Below are positions 28,600 through 44,460 of a stretch of 64,000 bases of DNA, one piece after another. The translations under genes and the position numbers were made by a program. The notes under the pieces are model-generated. The model was not told where the DNA came from, did not search any database, and saw only the letters and a program-made list of their open reading frames with translations. Source of the stretch: Pseudomonas mendocina (lineage in GTDB: Bacteria > Pseudomonadota > Gammaproteobacteria > Pseudomonadales > Pseudomonadaceae); NCBI RefSeq assembly GCF_003008615.1, contig NZ_CP027657.1, forward strand, positions 4,154,001-4,218,000, given 5' to 3'. Numbering within the stretch: the stretch's first letter is position 1; every line of letters begins with the position of its first letter.

Positions 28600-29198
28600 T
28601 GCAACTGGGGCTGGATTTCACGCTGGTCGAGGAGTTGGTTGCAGGCGTCGATGAGGTCGGCCGTGGCCCGCTTTGCGGCGCTGTGGTCACGGCGGCTGTG
28701 ATCCTCGATCCGGCGCGGCCGATCATTGGTCTGAACGACTCGAAGAAGCTTTCCGAGGCGCGTCGCGAAGCGCTGTTCGACGAGATTCGCGAAAAAGCCC
28801 TGGCCTGGTGCATCGCTCGCGCCGAGGTCGAGGAAATCGACCAGCTGAATATCCTGCATGCCACCATGTTGGCCATGCAGCGCGCCGTAGAAGGGTTGAG
28901 CGTGACACCCAGACTGGCACTTATCGACGGCAATCGTTGCCCAAAACTGGCGGTGCCGAGTGCGCCGGTGGTCAAGGGCGACAGCCGGGTGCCGGCCATC
29001 GCCGCCGCCTCGATCCTGGCCAAGGTCAGCCGCGACCGCGAAATGGTCGAGATGGATCGCCTCTATCCTGGTTACGGCATCGCCGGCCACAAGGGCTACC
29101 CCACACCTGTTCATCTCGAGGCGCTGCTGCGCCTGGGGCCGACGCCGATTCATCGACGCTCCTTCGCCCCGGTGCGCGTTTTGTTGGAAAACGTGTAG
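28599..29198 (+). CDS. rnhB: ribonuclease HII
   Basis: This 199-residue enzyme removes RNA and single ribonucleotides from [24 protein letters not shown] contains the catalytic Asp-Glu pair; further acidic residues lie in LIDGNRCP and [12 protein letters not shown]. Downstream are a family A hairpin repeat and then dnaE, so rnhB probably ends the lpx transcript. Confidence 0.96.
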   Translation: MQLGLDFTLVEELVAGVDEVGRGPLCGAVVTAAVILDPARPIIGLNDSKKLSEARREALFDEIREKALAWCIARAEVEEIDQLNILHATMLAMQRAVEGLSVTPRLALIDGNRCPKLAVPSAPVVKGDSRVPAIAAASILAKVSRDREMVEMDRLYPGYGIAGHKGYPTPVHLEALLRLGPTPIHRRSFAPVRVLLENV

Positions 29199-29201
29199 CT
29201 G

Positions 29202-29223
29202 CGTAGCCCGGATGCAATCCGGG
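29202..29223. repeat. REP-like hairpin, family A, between rnhB and dnaE
   Basis: CGTAGCCCGGATGCAATCCGGG, reverse complement of the unit at 7499-7520, starting 3 bases after the rnhB stop. It may act as a 3'-end stabiliser or a weak terminator separating dnaE. Confidence 0.65.
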
Positions 29224-29312
29224 AAATGCCATCCCTGTTGAACCTCTGGCCCTCAGCCAGACCCTCTTAGGCTACAATCCGCGCTTTGTCGTTTTCACCT
29301 GCAAGGCCGCCC

Positions 29313-32843
<3,531 letters not shown>

Positions 32844-32847
32844 TGCG

Positions 32848-32870
32848 AGAGGGGCAATTGCCCCCTTTGT
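32848..32870 (+). terminator. dnaE terminator (weak)
   Basis: AGGGGCAA pairs with TTGCCCC (core palindrome GGGGCAATTGCCCC, 32851-32864), then CTTTGTGTT. The stem is good but the T run is poor. A second small hairpin, TCGACACC..GGTGTCGA, follows near 32879-32898. Confidence 0.5.
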
Positions 32871-32982
32871 GTTGGCATCGACACCAACGGGTGTCGACCC
32901 GCTGCGTCCTATCCCTTAAGGTAGGGCGCCTAATGGATACAAGCTCCCCGGCCACTTGGCCGTCGACGCAAGACGGATGACT

Positions 32983-33933
32983 ATGAACCCGAATTTCCTC
33001 GATTTCGAACAGCCGATCGCCGACCTGCAAGCCAAGATCGAAGAGCTACGCCTGGTTGGTAACGACAACTCGCTGAACATCGGCGACGAGATTGCCCGCC
33101 TGCAGGACAAGAGCAGCGCCCTGACCGAAAGCATCTTCGGCAACCTGAGCAGCTGGCAGATTGCCCAACTGGCTCGCCATCCGCGCCGCCCGTACACCCT
33201 GGATTACATCCAGCACATCTTCACCGAGTTCGACGAGCTGCACGGTGATCGTCACTTCTCCGACGACGCCGCCATCGTTGGTGGTGTAGCGCGCTTGGGC
33301 GACCAGCCGGTGATGATCATCGGCCACCAGAAGGGCCGTGAAGTGCGCGAGAAGGTGCGTCGCAACTTCGGCATGCCGCGTCCGGAAGGCTATCGCAAAG
33401 CCTGTCGCCTGATGGAAATGGCTGAGCGCTTCAAGATGCCGATCCTCACCTTCATCGACACCCCTGGTGCCTATCCGGGTATCGATGCCGAGGAGCGTGG
33501 CCAGAGCGAAGCCATTGCCTGGAACCTGCGCGTCATGGCACGTCTGAAAACCCCGATCATCGCCACCGTGATTGGCGAGGGTGGCTCCGGCGGCGCATTG
33601 GCTATCGGTGTCTGCGACCAGCTGAACATGCTGCAGTACTCCACTTATTCGGTGATTTCGCCGGAAGGTTGTGCCTCTATCCTCTGGCGTACCGCCGAGA
33701 AAGCGCCGGATGCCGCCGAAGCCATGGGTATCACCGCCGAGCGTCTGAAGGATCTGGGGATTGTCGATCAGGTGATCGGCGAGCCGCTGGGTGGTGCTCA
33801 CCGCGATCCGGCTGCCGCCTCCGAGTCGATCCGCCAGGAGCTGACCAAGCAACTGGCCAGCCTGCAGAAGCATGACACCGACGCGCTGCTCAAGCGTCGT
33901 TACGAGCGCCTGATGAGTTACGGCATCGCCTGA
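32983..33933 (+). CDS. accA: acetyl-CoA carboxylase carboxyltransferase subunit alpha
   Basis: The 316-residue alpha half of the carboxyltransferase transfers CO2 from carboxybiotin to acetyl-CoA, the committed step of fatty acid synthesis. [23 protein letters not shown] is the standard N-terminus (ATG 32983), and [27 protein letters not shown] and [20 protein letters not shown] are carboxyltransferase motifs. The partner accD is not in this window. Confidence 0.97.
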   Translation: MNPNFLDFEQPIADLQAKIEELRLVGNDNSLNIGDEIARLQDKSSALTESIFGNLSSWQIAQLARHPRRPYTLDYIQHIFTEFDELHGDRHFSDDAAIVGGVARLGDQPVMIIGHQKGREVREKVRRNFGMPRPEGYRKACRLMEMAERFKMPILTFIDTPGAYPGIDAEERGQSEAIAWNLRVMARLKTPIIATVIGEGGSGGALAIGVCDQLNMLQYSTYSVISPEGCASILWRTAEKAPDAAEAMGITAERLKDLGIVDQVIGEPLGGAHRDPAAASESIRQELTKQLASLQKHDTDALLKRRYERLMSYGIA

Positions 33934-33991
33934 GTTCTTTCTCTGCGTATCAGACGAGTCTTCGGGCTAATGTCTGGCAGTGGTGGCTTTT

Positions 33992-34072
33992 GTAGGGTGT
34001 CGCGGGGCCGCCCAGGCTATGCGCACCAATGACCGTAGCACTGGTATTTCGCTACGCACGGCGCACCCTACG
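33992..34072. repeat. inverted pair of family B hairpin repeats (left arm degenerate)
   Basis: The left arm GTAGGGTGTCGCGG (from 33992) and right arm GCACGGCGCACCCTACG (34056-34072) are inverted copies of the family B unit flanking about 50 bases that include ATGCGCACC. The paired layout matches 43467-43520, but the left arm and centre have diverged. Confidence 0.6.
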
Positions 34073-34092
34073 TAATTTCATCGCACATCACC

Positions 34093-34118
34093 ACGGGCCT
34101 TCGGGCCCGTTGTTGTTT
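34093..34118 (+). terminator. accA terminator before tilS
   Basis: ACGGGCC (34093-34099) and GGCCCGT (34104-34110) with a UUCG-type loop, then TGTTGTTT. It ends only 9-12 bases before the tilS start codon, so tilS expression may depend on read-through or a promoter inside the repeat region. Confidence 0.7.
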
Positions 34119-34129
34119 AAGCTTGAGTG

Positions 34130-35452
34130 ATGACTGCTCTCGATCTTCGCCTGCGCCAAGCCTTGCAGCCCTGGCGAGCGGCTCCTGCCTGGCGCATCGC
34201 CTTCTCTGGTGGCCTGGACTCCAGCGTGTTGCTGCACCTGCTCGCCGATTGGGCACGGCATGAGCAATTGCCGTCGCTTTCCGCGGTTCATGTCCATCAT
34301 GGCCTGCAATCGGCGGCCGATGCTTGGCCTGAGCATTGCGCACGTGTCTGTGAACAGTTGGGCATTGCTCTCGACATCGTCAGGGTTCAGGTTGCATCAG
34401 ATGCCAGCCTTGAACAGGCAGCGCGGCGTGCACGCTATGTGGCTTTCAGTGAGCGACTGAAGGCGGGCGAGGTGCTGATCAGCGCTCAGCATCGTGACGA
34501 TCAAGCCGAAACTCTGCTATTCCGTCTGTTGCGTGGCGCTGGCGTGCGCGGGCTGGCTGCGATGCCGGCCAGTCGAGCGTTGGGGCAGGGTAGCCTGGTT
34601 CGGCCGCTACTCGACTGTTCCAGAGGGGAGTTGCAGACCTATGCGCAGAGCCACGGACTTTGCTGGATCGAGGATCCGAGCAATGCCGATGAGCGTTTCA
34701 GTCGTAACTTCCTGCGGCGGCAGGTGATGCCGCTGCTGACGGAGCGCTGGCCGCAGGCATCGAGCAGTCTGGCGCGCAGTGCGGCCCATCAAGCGGAGTC
34801 TCAGCAGCTGCTGGATGAGCTGGCCGAGATGGATCTTGCCGCTGCCCATGGAGGTTCAGGGCTTGCCTGGCTGTCGTTGCCATCGCTGCACCTGCCGGCT
34901 GTAACTGCGTTGAATGAGGCGCGCCAGCGCAATTTGCTGCGCCACTGGTTGGCGTCGTTGACGCGTATGCCCGATAGCGATCACTGGGCGGGTTGGCTCG
35001 ATCTGCGTGATGCCGGTGTGGATGCCTCACCGATCTGGCGGCTGGCCGATGGTGAGCTGCACCGTGCCGATGGTCGGCTCTGGTGGCTTAGCGGTGAGTG
35101 GCTGCAGCCGCTAGAGCCGCTCGATTTGTTCTGCGGTTCGTTTTCTGAGCCTGTCCAACTGCCCGGTAACGGTTGTGTGCATTTACGGGGCGAGCTGCCG
35201 CAAGGTCGCTGGTACTTGCGCTATCGCCAGGGGGGGGAGTCATTGCAGGTGCCGGGGCGTGGCAGGCGCGATCTCAAACGTCTGCTCAATGAAATGCGCG
35301 TGCCGGCATTCGTGCGCCCGCGCCTGCCGCTGCTGTTCGATGGCGATCAGCTGATGGCGGTGGCGAACCTGACGCAGTCGCCAGGAATCGAGGCCTGCGG
35401 GGCGCGCCTGCACTGGTCGCCGCCTATCGGTGCGCAAGGTTTGAGCTGGTAA
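34130..35452 (+). CDS. tilS: tRNA(Ile)-lysidine synthetase
   Basis: This 440-residue enzyme uses ATP to add lysine to C34 of tRNA-Ile(CAU), changing its reading from AUG to AUA. The PP-loop is AFSGGLDSSVLLHLLADW near residue 25. ISAQHRDDQAETLLFRLLRGAGVRGL is the second conserved block, and the C-terminal substrate domain includes VPGRGRRDLKRLLNEMRVPAFVRPRLPL. GTG 34127 directly before ATG 34130 is the alternative start. Its last codons overlap the predicted pyrG promoter. Confidence 0.95.
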   Translation: MTALDLRLRQALQPWRAAPAWRIAFSGGLDSSVLLHLLADWARHEQLPSLSAVHVHHGLQSAADAWPEHCARVCEQLGIALDIVRVQVASDASLEQAARRARYVAFSERLKAGEVLISAQHRDDQAETLLFRLLRGAGVRGLAAMPASRALGQGSLVRPLLDCSRGELQTYAQSHGLCWIEDPSNADERFSRNFLRRQVMPLLTERWPQASSSLARSAAHQAESQQLLDELAEMDLAAAHGGSGLAWLSLPSLHLPAVTALNEARQRNLLRHWLASLTRMPDSDHWAGWLDLRDAGVDASPIWRLADGELHRADGRLWWLSGEWLQPLEPLDLFCGSFSEPVQLPGNGCVHLRGELPQGRWYLRYRQGGESLQVPGRGRRDLKRLLNEMRVPAFVRPRLPLLFDGDQLMAVANLTQSPGIEACGARLHWSPPIGAQGLSW

Positions 35453-35469
35453 GGCCTTTCGGGTAGACT
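35441..35469 (+). promoter_or_regulatory. predicted pyrG promoter
   Basis: TTGAGC (35441-35446) and TAGACT (35464-35469) are separated by 17 bases, a good sigma-70 match. It begins inside the last codons of tilS and would give a leader of about 125 bases before pyrG. Confidence 0.45.
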
Positions 35470-35573
35470 ACGCTCCCGTCTTACTACAGCTTTTGCCGAC
35501 TCCCTCAGGGAGCTTGGCGAGCTTGCCATTGTTCGTACTGATGGCGCTCCTTCGCTTTCCCCGGCGGCACTGA

Positions 35574-38084
<2,511 letters not shown>

Positions 38085-38147
38085 GCCGGCCGTAATCCGG
38101 TAAAGTGCCGCCCGAGAAAAATCCCCCTGACCCGTGAGTCAGAGTGA

Positions 38148-39521
<1,374 letters not shown>

Positions 39522-39535
39522 GCACTGCGTGGTAG

Positions 39536-39562
39536 AAAAGGGCGACGCAAGTCGCCCTTTTT
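39536..39562 (+). terminator. eno terminator
   Basis: GGGCGAC (39540-39546), loop GCAA, GTCGCCC (39551-39557), then TTTTT; preceded by AAAA. Confidence 0.85.
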
Positions 39563-39593
39563 CGTGGTTATCCCAGCGTTGGCGCTGCATGCT

Positions 39594-39657
39594 GTAAGAG
39601 CGGCTAGGCGGCATTGCGCTCCAGTCGCGAAAATTCGCGGATAAATCCGCTCCTACA
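39594..39657. repeat. REP-type inverted pair (GTAGGAGCGG family) between eno and ftsB
   Basis: GTAAGAGCGG (39594-39603) is inverted relative to CCGCTCCTAC (39647-39656). Between them are the palindrome CGCGAAAATTCGCG (39626-39639) and the hairpin GCGGAT..ATCCGC. This is the well known Pseudomonas REP theme (GGAGCGGATTTATCCGCGA). The rest of the 300-base gap up to ftsB shows no gene I can support; an open frame from 39678 reads into ftsB but looks unconserved. Confidence 0.65.
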
Positions 39658-39824
39658 AACGCTGCGCCGTTGCTGACATGGCCTTTTTCGTGGACGCTTC
39701 GTCGATCTCTGGGAACCATTGCACGGATGCAGGTACAGAAACCCCATGTCACTTATCAGCCGGCTTCTTTTCAAGCATGAACGCAGCCCCTACCATGCCG
39801 ATTACTCAATCTGCGAGTCGCTCC

Positions 39825-40103
39825 ATGCGTAGTCCGTATTGGCTGTTCATCGTGCTGATCCTGTTGCTGGCCGGACTGCAGTATCGCCTGTGGATCGGCG
39901 AGGGCAGTCTTGCCCAGGTGAATCGCCTGCAGCAGCAGATCGCCGAGCAGCAGGGTGAGAACGAACGTTTGCTGGAGCGCAACCGCATCCTCGAGGCCGA
40001 GGTGATGGAACTCAAGCGCGGCATGGAAACCGTGGAAGAGCGTGCGCGTCAGGAACTGGGTATGCTCAAAGAGGGTGAAACCCTCTATCTGCTGACCGAA
40101 TGA
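39825..40103 (+). CDS. ftsB: cell division protein FtsB
   Basis: This 92-residue bitopic protein has a membrane helix at about 6-22 (WLFIVLILLLAGLQYRLW), a leucine-zipper-like coiled coil (VNRLQQQIAEQQGENERLLERNRILEAEV) and the conserved end RARQELGMLKEGETLYLL. It joins FtsL and FtsQ in the divisome. ATG 39825 (MRSPYWLF) is chosen by family length and motif; in-frame ATGs at 39678, 39777 and 39795 would add implausible N-termini. It overlaps ispD by four bases. Confidence 0.93.
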   Translation: MRSPYWLFIVLILLLAGLQYRLWIGEGSLAQVNRLQQQIAEQQGENERLLERNRILEAEVMELKRGMETVEERARQELGMLKEGETLYLLTE

Positions 40104-40798
40104 CCACGAAATTCTGGCTGGTGATTCCAGCTGCTGGCGTCGGTGCGCGCATGGCCGCTGACCGGCCCAAGCAGTACCTGCAGATCGCCGGCCGCTGCAT
40201 TCTCGAACACACCCTGCATTGTTTTCTCGAGCATCCCGGCCTGTTGGGTGCGGTGGTGTGCATTGCCGTGGATGACCCGTTCTGGCCGCAGCTGCCACTG
40301 GCGCGTGATCCGCGCATCCGCCGGGCTCCTGGCGGACGTGAGCGCGCCGACTCGGTGTTGGCCGGGCTGGAGTCGTTACTGGTTGGCGGTGCCGATAGCG
40401 ATGACTGGGTGCTGGTACACGACGCCGCGCGTCCCAACCTCACTGCTGAGGATCTGGATCGCCTGCTGGACAGCCTGGCCGATGATCCGGTGGGCGGTTT
40501 GTTGGCGGTGCCGGCGCGCGATACCCTCAAGCGTGCCGGGCGCGATGGCCGAGTGGTCGAGACCGTGGATCGTAGCGTGATCTGGCAAGCCTACACGCCG
40601 CAGATGTTCCGTCTCGGCGCCCTGCGCGAGGCACTGGTGCAAGCGCTGGGAAAAGGCGTGGCAGTGACCGATGAAGCCTCGGCCATGGAATGGGCAGGGC
40701 AGTCGCCCCGACTCATCGAAGGCCGGGCGGACAACCTCAAGGTCACCCGCCCGGAAGATCTGCATTATCTACAACGTATCTGGCGCGAAAGCCGCTGA
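40100..40798 (+). CDS. ispD: 2-C-methyl-D-erythritol 4-phosphate cytidylyltransferase
   Basis: This 232-residue enzyme makes CDP-methylerythritol from MEP and CTP. LVIPAAGVGARMAADRPKQYLQIAG is the CTP-binding N-terminus, VLVHDAARPNL is the second signature, and the family ending GRADNLKVTRPEDL is present. The start overlaps the ftsB stop. In many bacteria ispF follows directly; here it is 8 kb away. Confidence 0.96.
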   Translation: MTTKFWLVIPAAGVGARMAADRPKQYLQIAGRCILEHTLHCFLEHPGLLGAVVCIAVDDPFWPQLPLARDPRIRRAPGGRERADSVLAGLESLLVGGADSDDWVLVHDAARPNLTAEDLDRLLDSLADDPVGGLLAVPARDTLKRAGRDGRVVETVDRSVIWQAYTPQMFRLGALREALVQALGKGVAVTDEASAMEWAGQSPRLIEGRADNLKVTRPEDLHYLQRIWRESR

Positions 40799-40811
40799 GC
40801 GACCTGCGGCA

Positions 40812-41135
40812 TCAGTGCGTCCAGCGCTTGGCATCTTTGCCCAGGTTGCGATCCAGTGCGTTGGTCAGCTTGTTCATGGCGCCGTCGATGGCTTGCTGCA
40901 GTTCGCTGGCATCGTGGGAGACTGTCAGCGGATCGCGTCCCTTCATCCGTGCCTCGACCTTGCAGCGCTTGTCCTGCGGGCCATTTTTGAGCGCGTTCTC
41001 GTCGGAAAGATGAATTTCGATGCGGGTGAGGTGATCCTCGTAGCGCTGGAGCTTGTCGCGGACGCGACCGCGAATGTCGTCCTTGAAGGCCATCGAGGAG
41101 GTGACGTGCTTACCACTGTTGACCAGAACCTGCAT
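40812..41135 (-). CDS. HPF/RaiA-family ribosome-associated protein
   Basis: The product has 107 residues. MQVLVNSGKHVTSSMAFKDDIRGRVRDKLQRYEDHLTRIEIHLSDENA matches the single-domain sigma-54-modulation/RaiA fold (beta-alpha-beta-beta-beta-alpha), and LQQAIDGAMNKLTNALDRNLGK is the second helix. It resembles the stationary-phase ribosome hibernation/protection proteins but is not the rpoN-linked hpf. GAGGA lies about 8 bases before ATG 41135, which favours it over ATG 41141. It is convergent with ispD (14-base gap). The exact effect on ribosomes is unknown. Confidence 0.75.
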   Translation of the reverse strand: MQVLVNSGKHVTSSMAFKDDIRGRVRDKLQRYEDHLTRIEIHLSDENALKNGPQDKRCKVEARMKGRDPLTVSHDASELQQAIDGAMNKLTNALDRNLGKDAKRWTH

Positions 41136-41278
41136 AACCATGTCCTCATGTAGCTGAGTTCGTGAGGCCCCGTGTGGACGGGGTGCATGGGTTGTGACGC
41201 GGTCTCCTCGCTCAAGTTTCGCCTCGGCTTGTGACATTCCATGACCGTTCAGGTCAGCGACAAGGTTGTTGCAGAGAG

Positions 41279-42175
41279 TCAGAGAGGAACGCTGTATTCG
41301 GCGCGCTGACTCAGGCCCTTGCGCAGTGCATCGATCAACTGACGAACCTTCGGCGACAGATGGCGCTGTTGCGGATACAGCGCCCAGACGGCCGTGTTGG
41401 GTGGTCGGTGTTGTTCCAGCAGGGAGGTCAGGCGCCCGCTGCGCAGGTGTTCGAGGACGTAGTAGTCGGGCAACTGGCACAGGCCGAAACCACGTAGCGC
41501 AGCATCCAGCACGGCCTGGCCGCTGTTGCAGCGCCAGTTGCCCTGTACCCGAACCTGGGTCTCTCGGCCGTTTTCGGCGAAGCCCCAGGTCTCGCTGCTG
41601 CCGATCAGGCAGTTGTGGCGTGCCAGTTCCGACAGCGAATGGGGGCGACCATAACGTTGCAGGTACTCGGGTGCTGCGCACAGGTACATCTCGCGGGGCG
41701 CCAGGCGTGCAGCCATCAGGCGCGAGTCCTGCAGGCGCCCCAGACGGATGGCCAGATCCAGGCCGTCGTGCAGCAAGTCGAGCTGGCGGTTGGACAGCTC
41801 GATCTCGACGCGCAACTGCGGATGCAGTGCCATGAAGTCATTGACCAGCGGCACGATGAAGCGCTCGCCGTAGGCTACGGCACAGGTCATGCGCAGCAGC
41901 CCCTTGGGTTCTGCGCCGAGGTCGCCAACCGCTCGCAGGGCTTCTTCGCGTGCATCCTGCAGGCGCTGGCAATGCTGCAGGAACAGCTGGCCGGCTTCGG
42001 TCAGGGCCACGCGGCGCGTGCTGCGGTAGAACAGCCTGCTCTGCAGGCGGTCTTCCAGGCGTGCGACCTGGCGGCTGACCTGAGAGGTGGACAGGCCCAG
42101 GCGTTCAGCGGCAGCGCTGAACTGGCCGCATTCGGCGACGGCGACGAACTCGTCCAGGCCTTCCCAGCGATTCAT
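41279..42175 (-). CDS. gfnR: LysR-type regulator GfnR of formaldehyde detoxification
   Basis: This 298-residue protein has an N-terminal winged helix-turn-helix (residues 1-60: FVAVAECGQFSAAAERLGLSTSQVSRQVARLEDRLQSRLFYRSTRRVALTEAG) and a C-terminal LysR substrate domain. It is divergent from frmA across 141 bases. In P. aeruginosa the LysR gene at the same place (PA3630, GfnR) activates frmA/adhC-fghA in response to formaldehyde or its sources. The name is transferred by synteny and family, not by experiment here. Confidence 0.8.
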   Translation of the reverse strand: MNRWEGLDEFVAVAECGQFSAAAERLGLSTSQVSRQVARLEDRLQSRLFYRSTRRVALTEAGQLFLQHCQRLQDAREEALRAVGDLGAEPKGLLRMTCAVAYGERFIVPLVNDFMALHPQLRVEIELSNRQLDLLHDGLDLAIRLGRLQDSRLMAARLAPREMYLCAAPEYLQRYGRPHSLSELARHNCLIGSSETWGFAENGRETQVRVQGNWRCNSGQAVLDAALRGFGLCQLPDYYVLEHLRSGRLTSLLEQHRPPNTAVWALYPQQRHLSPKVRQLIDALRKGLSQRAEYSVPL

Positions 42176-42213
42176 GGGGTATCTCGCTTACTGATCTCAT
42201 CGAGGGCTGCATA

Positions 42214-42233
42214 TTATCCCTGTACAGCAATAA
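42214..42233. promoter_or_regulatory. candidate GfnR operator
   Basis: TTATCCCTGTACAGCAATAA is a near palindrome (TTAT..CTGTACAG..ATAA, two mismatched pairs) in the gfnR-frmA gap, 38 bases before gfnR and 83 before frmA, which is a usual LysR site position. A possible frmA promoter downstream is TTATCT (42253-42258), 16 bases, TAGACT (42275-42280). Confidence 0.45.
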
Positions 42234-42277
42234 TGTTTTGCTCTTCTATCGATTATCTCGTGTGAGCCTTGAACTAG

Positions 42278-43429
<1,152 letters not shown>

Positions 43430-43466
43430 TGAAACACCGCACGGCTGATGGCCGTGCGGGTTCTTT

Positions 43467-43520
43467 CGTAGGGTGCGCCATGCGCACCGCTAATCCCTGG
43501 TGCGCACGGCGCACCCTACG
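43467..43520. repeat. complete inverted pair of family B hairpins between frmA and fghA
   Basis: CGTAGGGTGCGCC + ATGCGCACC (43467-43488) and its inverted copy GGTGCGCACGG + CGCACCCTACG (43499-43520) flank an 11-base spacer, CGCTAATCCCT minus edges. Each half is itself a hairpin. The right end runs directly into GGAG, the Shine-Dalgarno of fghA, so the element defines the start of the fghA ribosome-binding region. Confidence 0.75.
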
Positions 43521-43528
43521 GAGTGGTC

Positions 43529-44374
43529 ATGACCCTCGAAATCGTTTCCAGCAACAAGAGCTTCGGTGGCTGGCACAAGCGCTATCGCCACCGCTCCAGC
43601 AGTCTCAACTGCGATATGGTGTTCGCCGTCTACCTGCCGCCGCAGGCCGAGCAGGGCGCCAAGCTGCCGGTGCTGTACTGGCTGAGTGGCCTGACCTGCA
43701 CCGACGAGAACTTCATGCAGAAGGCCGGCGCCCAGCGCCTGGCCGCCGAACTCGGGCTGATCATCGTCGCGCCTGACACCAGCCCGCGTGGTGAGGGCGT
43801 GGCCGACGACGCCAATGGCGCCTATGACTTCGGTCTCGGCGCTGGTTTCTACCTCAATGCCACTCAGGAGCCCTTCGCCCGTCACTACCGCATGTACGAC
43901 TACGTGGTGCAGGAGCTGCCGGCGTTGATCGAGGCCAATTTCCCGGTATCGGCCAAGCGCGGTATCGCCGGCCATTCCATGGGCGGCCACGGTGCGCTGA
44001 TCTGCGCGCTGAAGAATCCGGGTCGTTACCAGTCGGTGTCGGCGTTCTCGCCGATCAGCAATCCGATGAACTGCCCCTGGGGTGAGAAGGCCTTCTCGCT
44101 GTACCTGGGCGAGGAGCGCTCGCGCTGGCGTGAGTGGGATGCCAGCGTGCTGATTGCCGAGGCCAGCGAAAAGTTGCCGATTCTGGTCGACCAGGGGGAT
44201 CGTGATGATTTCCTTGACGGGCAGCTCAAGCCACAGGCATTGCAGGCGGCTGCCAAGGCTGCCGGTCATCCGCTGACGCTGCGTATGCAGCCAGGCTATG
44301 ACCACAGCTACTACTTCATCGCCAGTTTCATCGATGATCACCTGCGCCACCACGCGGCAGCGCTGCATCGCTAG
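43529..44374 (+). CDS. fghA: S-formylglutathione hydrolase
   Basis: This 281-residue alpha/beta-hydrolase (esterase D family) splits S-formylglutathione to formate and glutathione. [19 protein letters not shown] is the oxyanion region, [15 protein letters not shown] is the nucleophile elbow (Ser about 148), [13 protein letters not shown] holds the acid and [13 protein letters not shown] the His. ATG 43529 has GGAG 6 bases upstream; GTG 43523 is the alternative. It ends in a strong shared terminator. Confidence 0.95.
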   Translation: MTLEIVSSNKSFGGWHKRYRHRSSSLNCDMVFAVYLPPQAEQGAKLPVLYWLSGLTCTDENFMQKAGAQRLAAELGLIIVAPDTSPRGEGVADDANGAYDFGLGAGFYLNATQEPFARHYRMYDYVVQELPALIEANFPVSAKRGIAGHSMGGHGALICALKNPGRYQSVSAFSPISNPMNCPWGEKAFSLYLGEERSRWREWDASVLIAEASEKLPILVDQGDRDDFLDGQLKPQALQAAAKAAGHPLTLRMQPGYDHSYYFIASFIDDHLRHHAAALHR

Positions 44375-44424
44375 CGTTGAACGGCTGGGACGCAAGCCTG
44401 GCTGCAGCATTCGACACACTCATT

Positions 44425-44456
44425 AAAGAGAGGGCGCCAATGGCGCCCTCTCTTTT
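44425..44456. terminator. bidirectional terminator between fghA and the TonB receptor gene
   Basis: AAAGAGAGGGCGCC (44425-44438) pairs perfectly with GGCGCCCTCTCTTT (44442-44455) around AAT; A and T runs flank both sides, serving both convergent genes. Confidence 0.9.
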
Positions 44457-44460
44457 GGTT

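Noticed and set aside
39678..39824. 49-residue N-terminal extension of FtsB
   Set aside because: FtsB proteins are about 90-95 residues and begin just before the membrane helix, as from ATG 39825.
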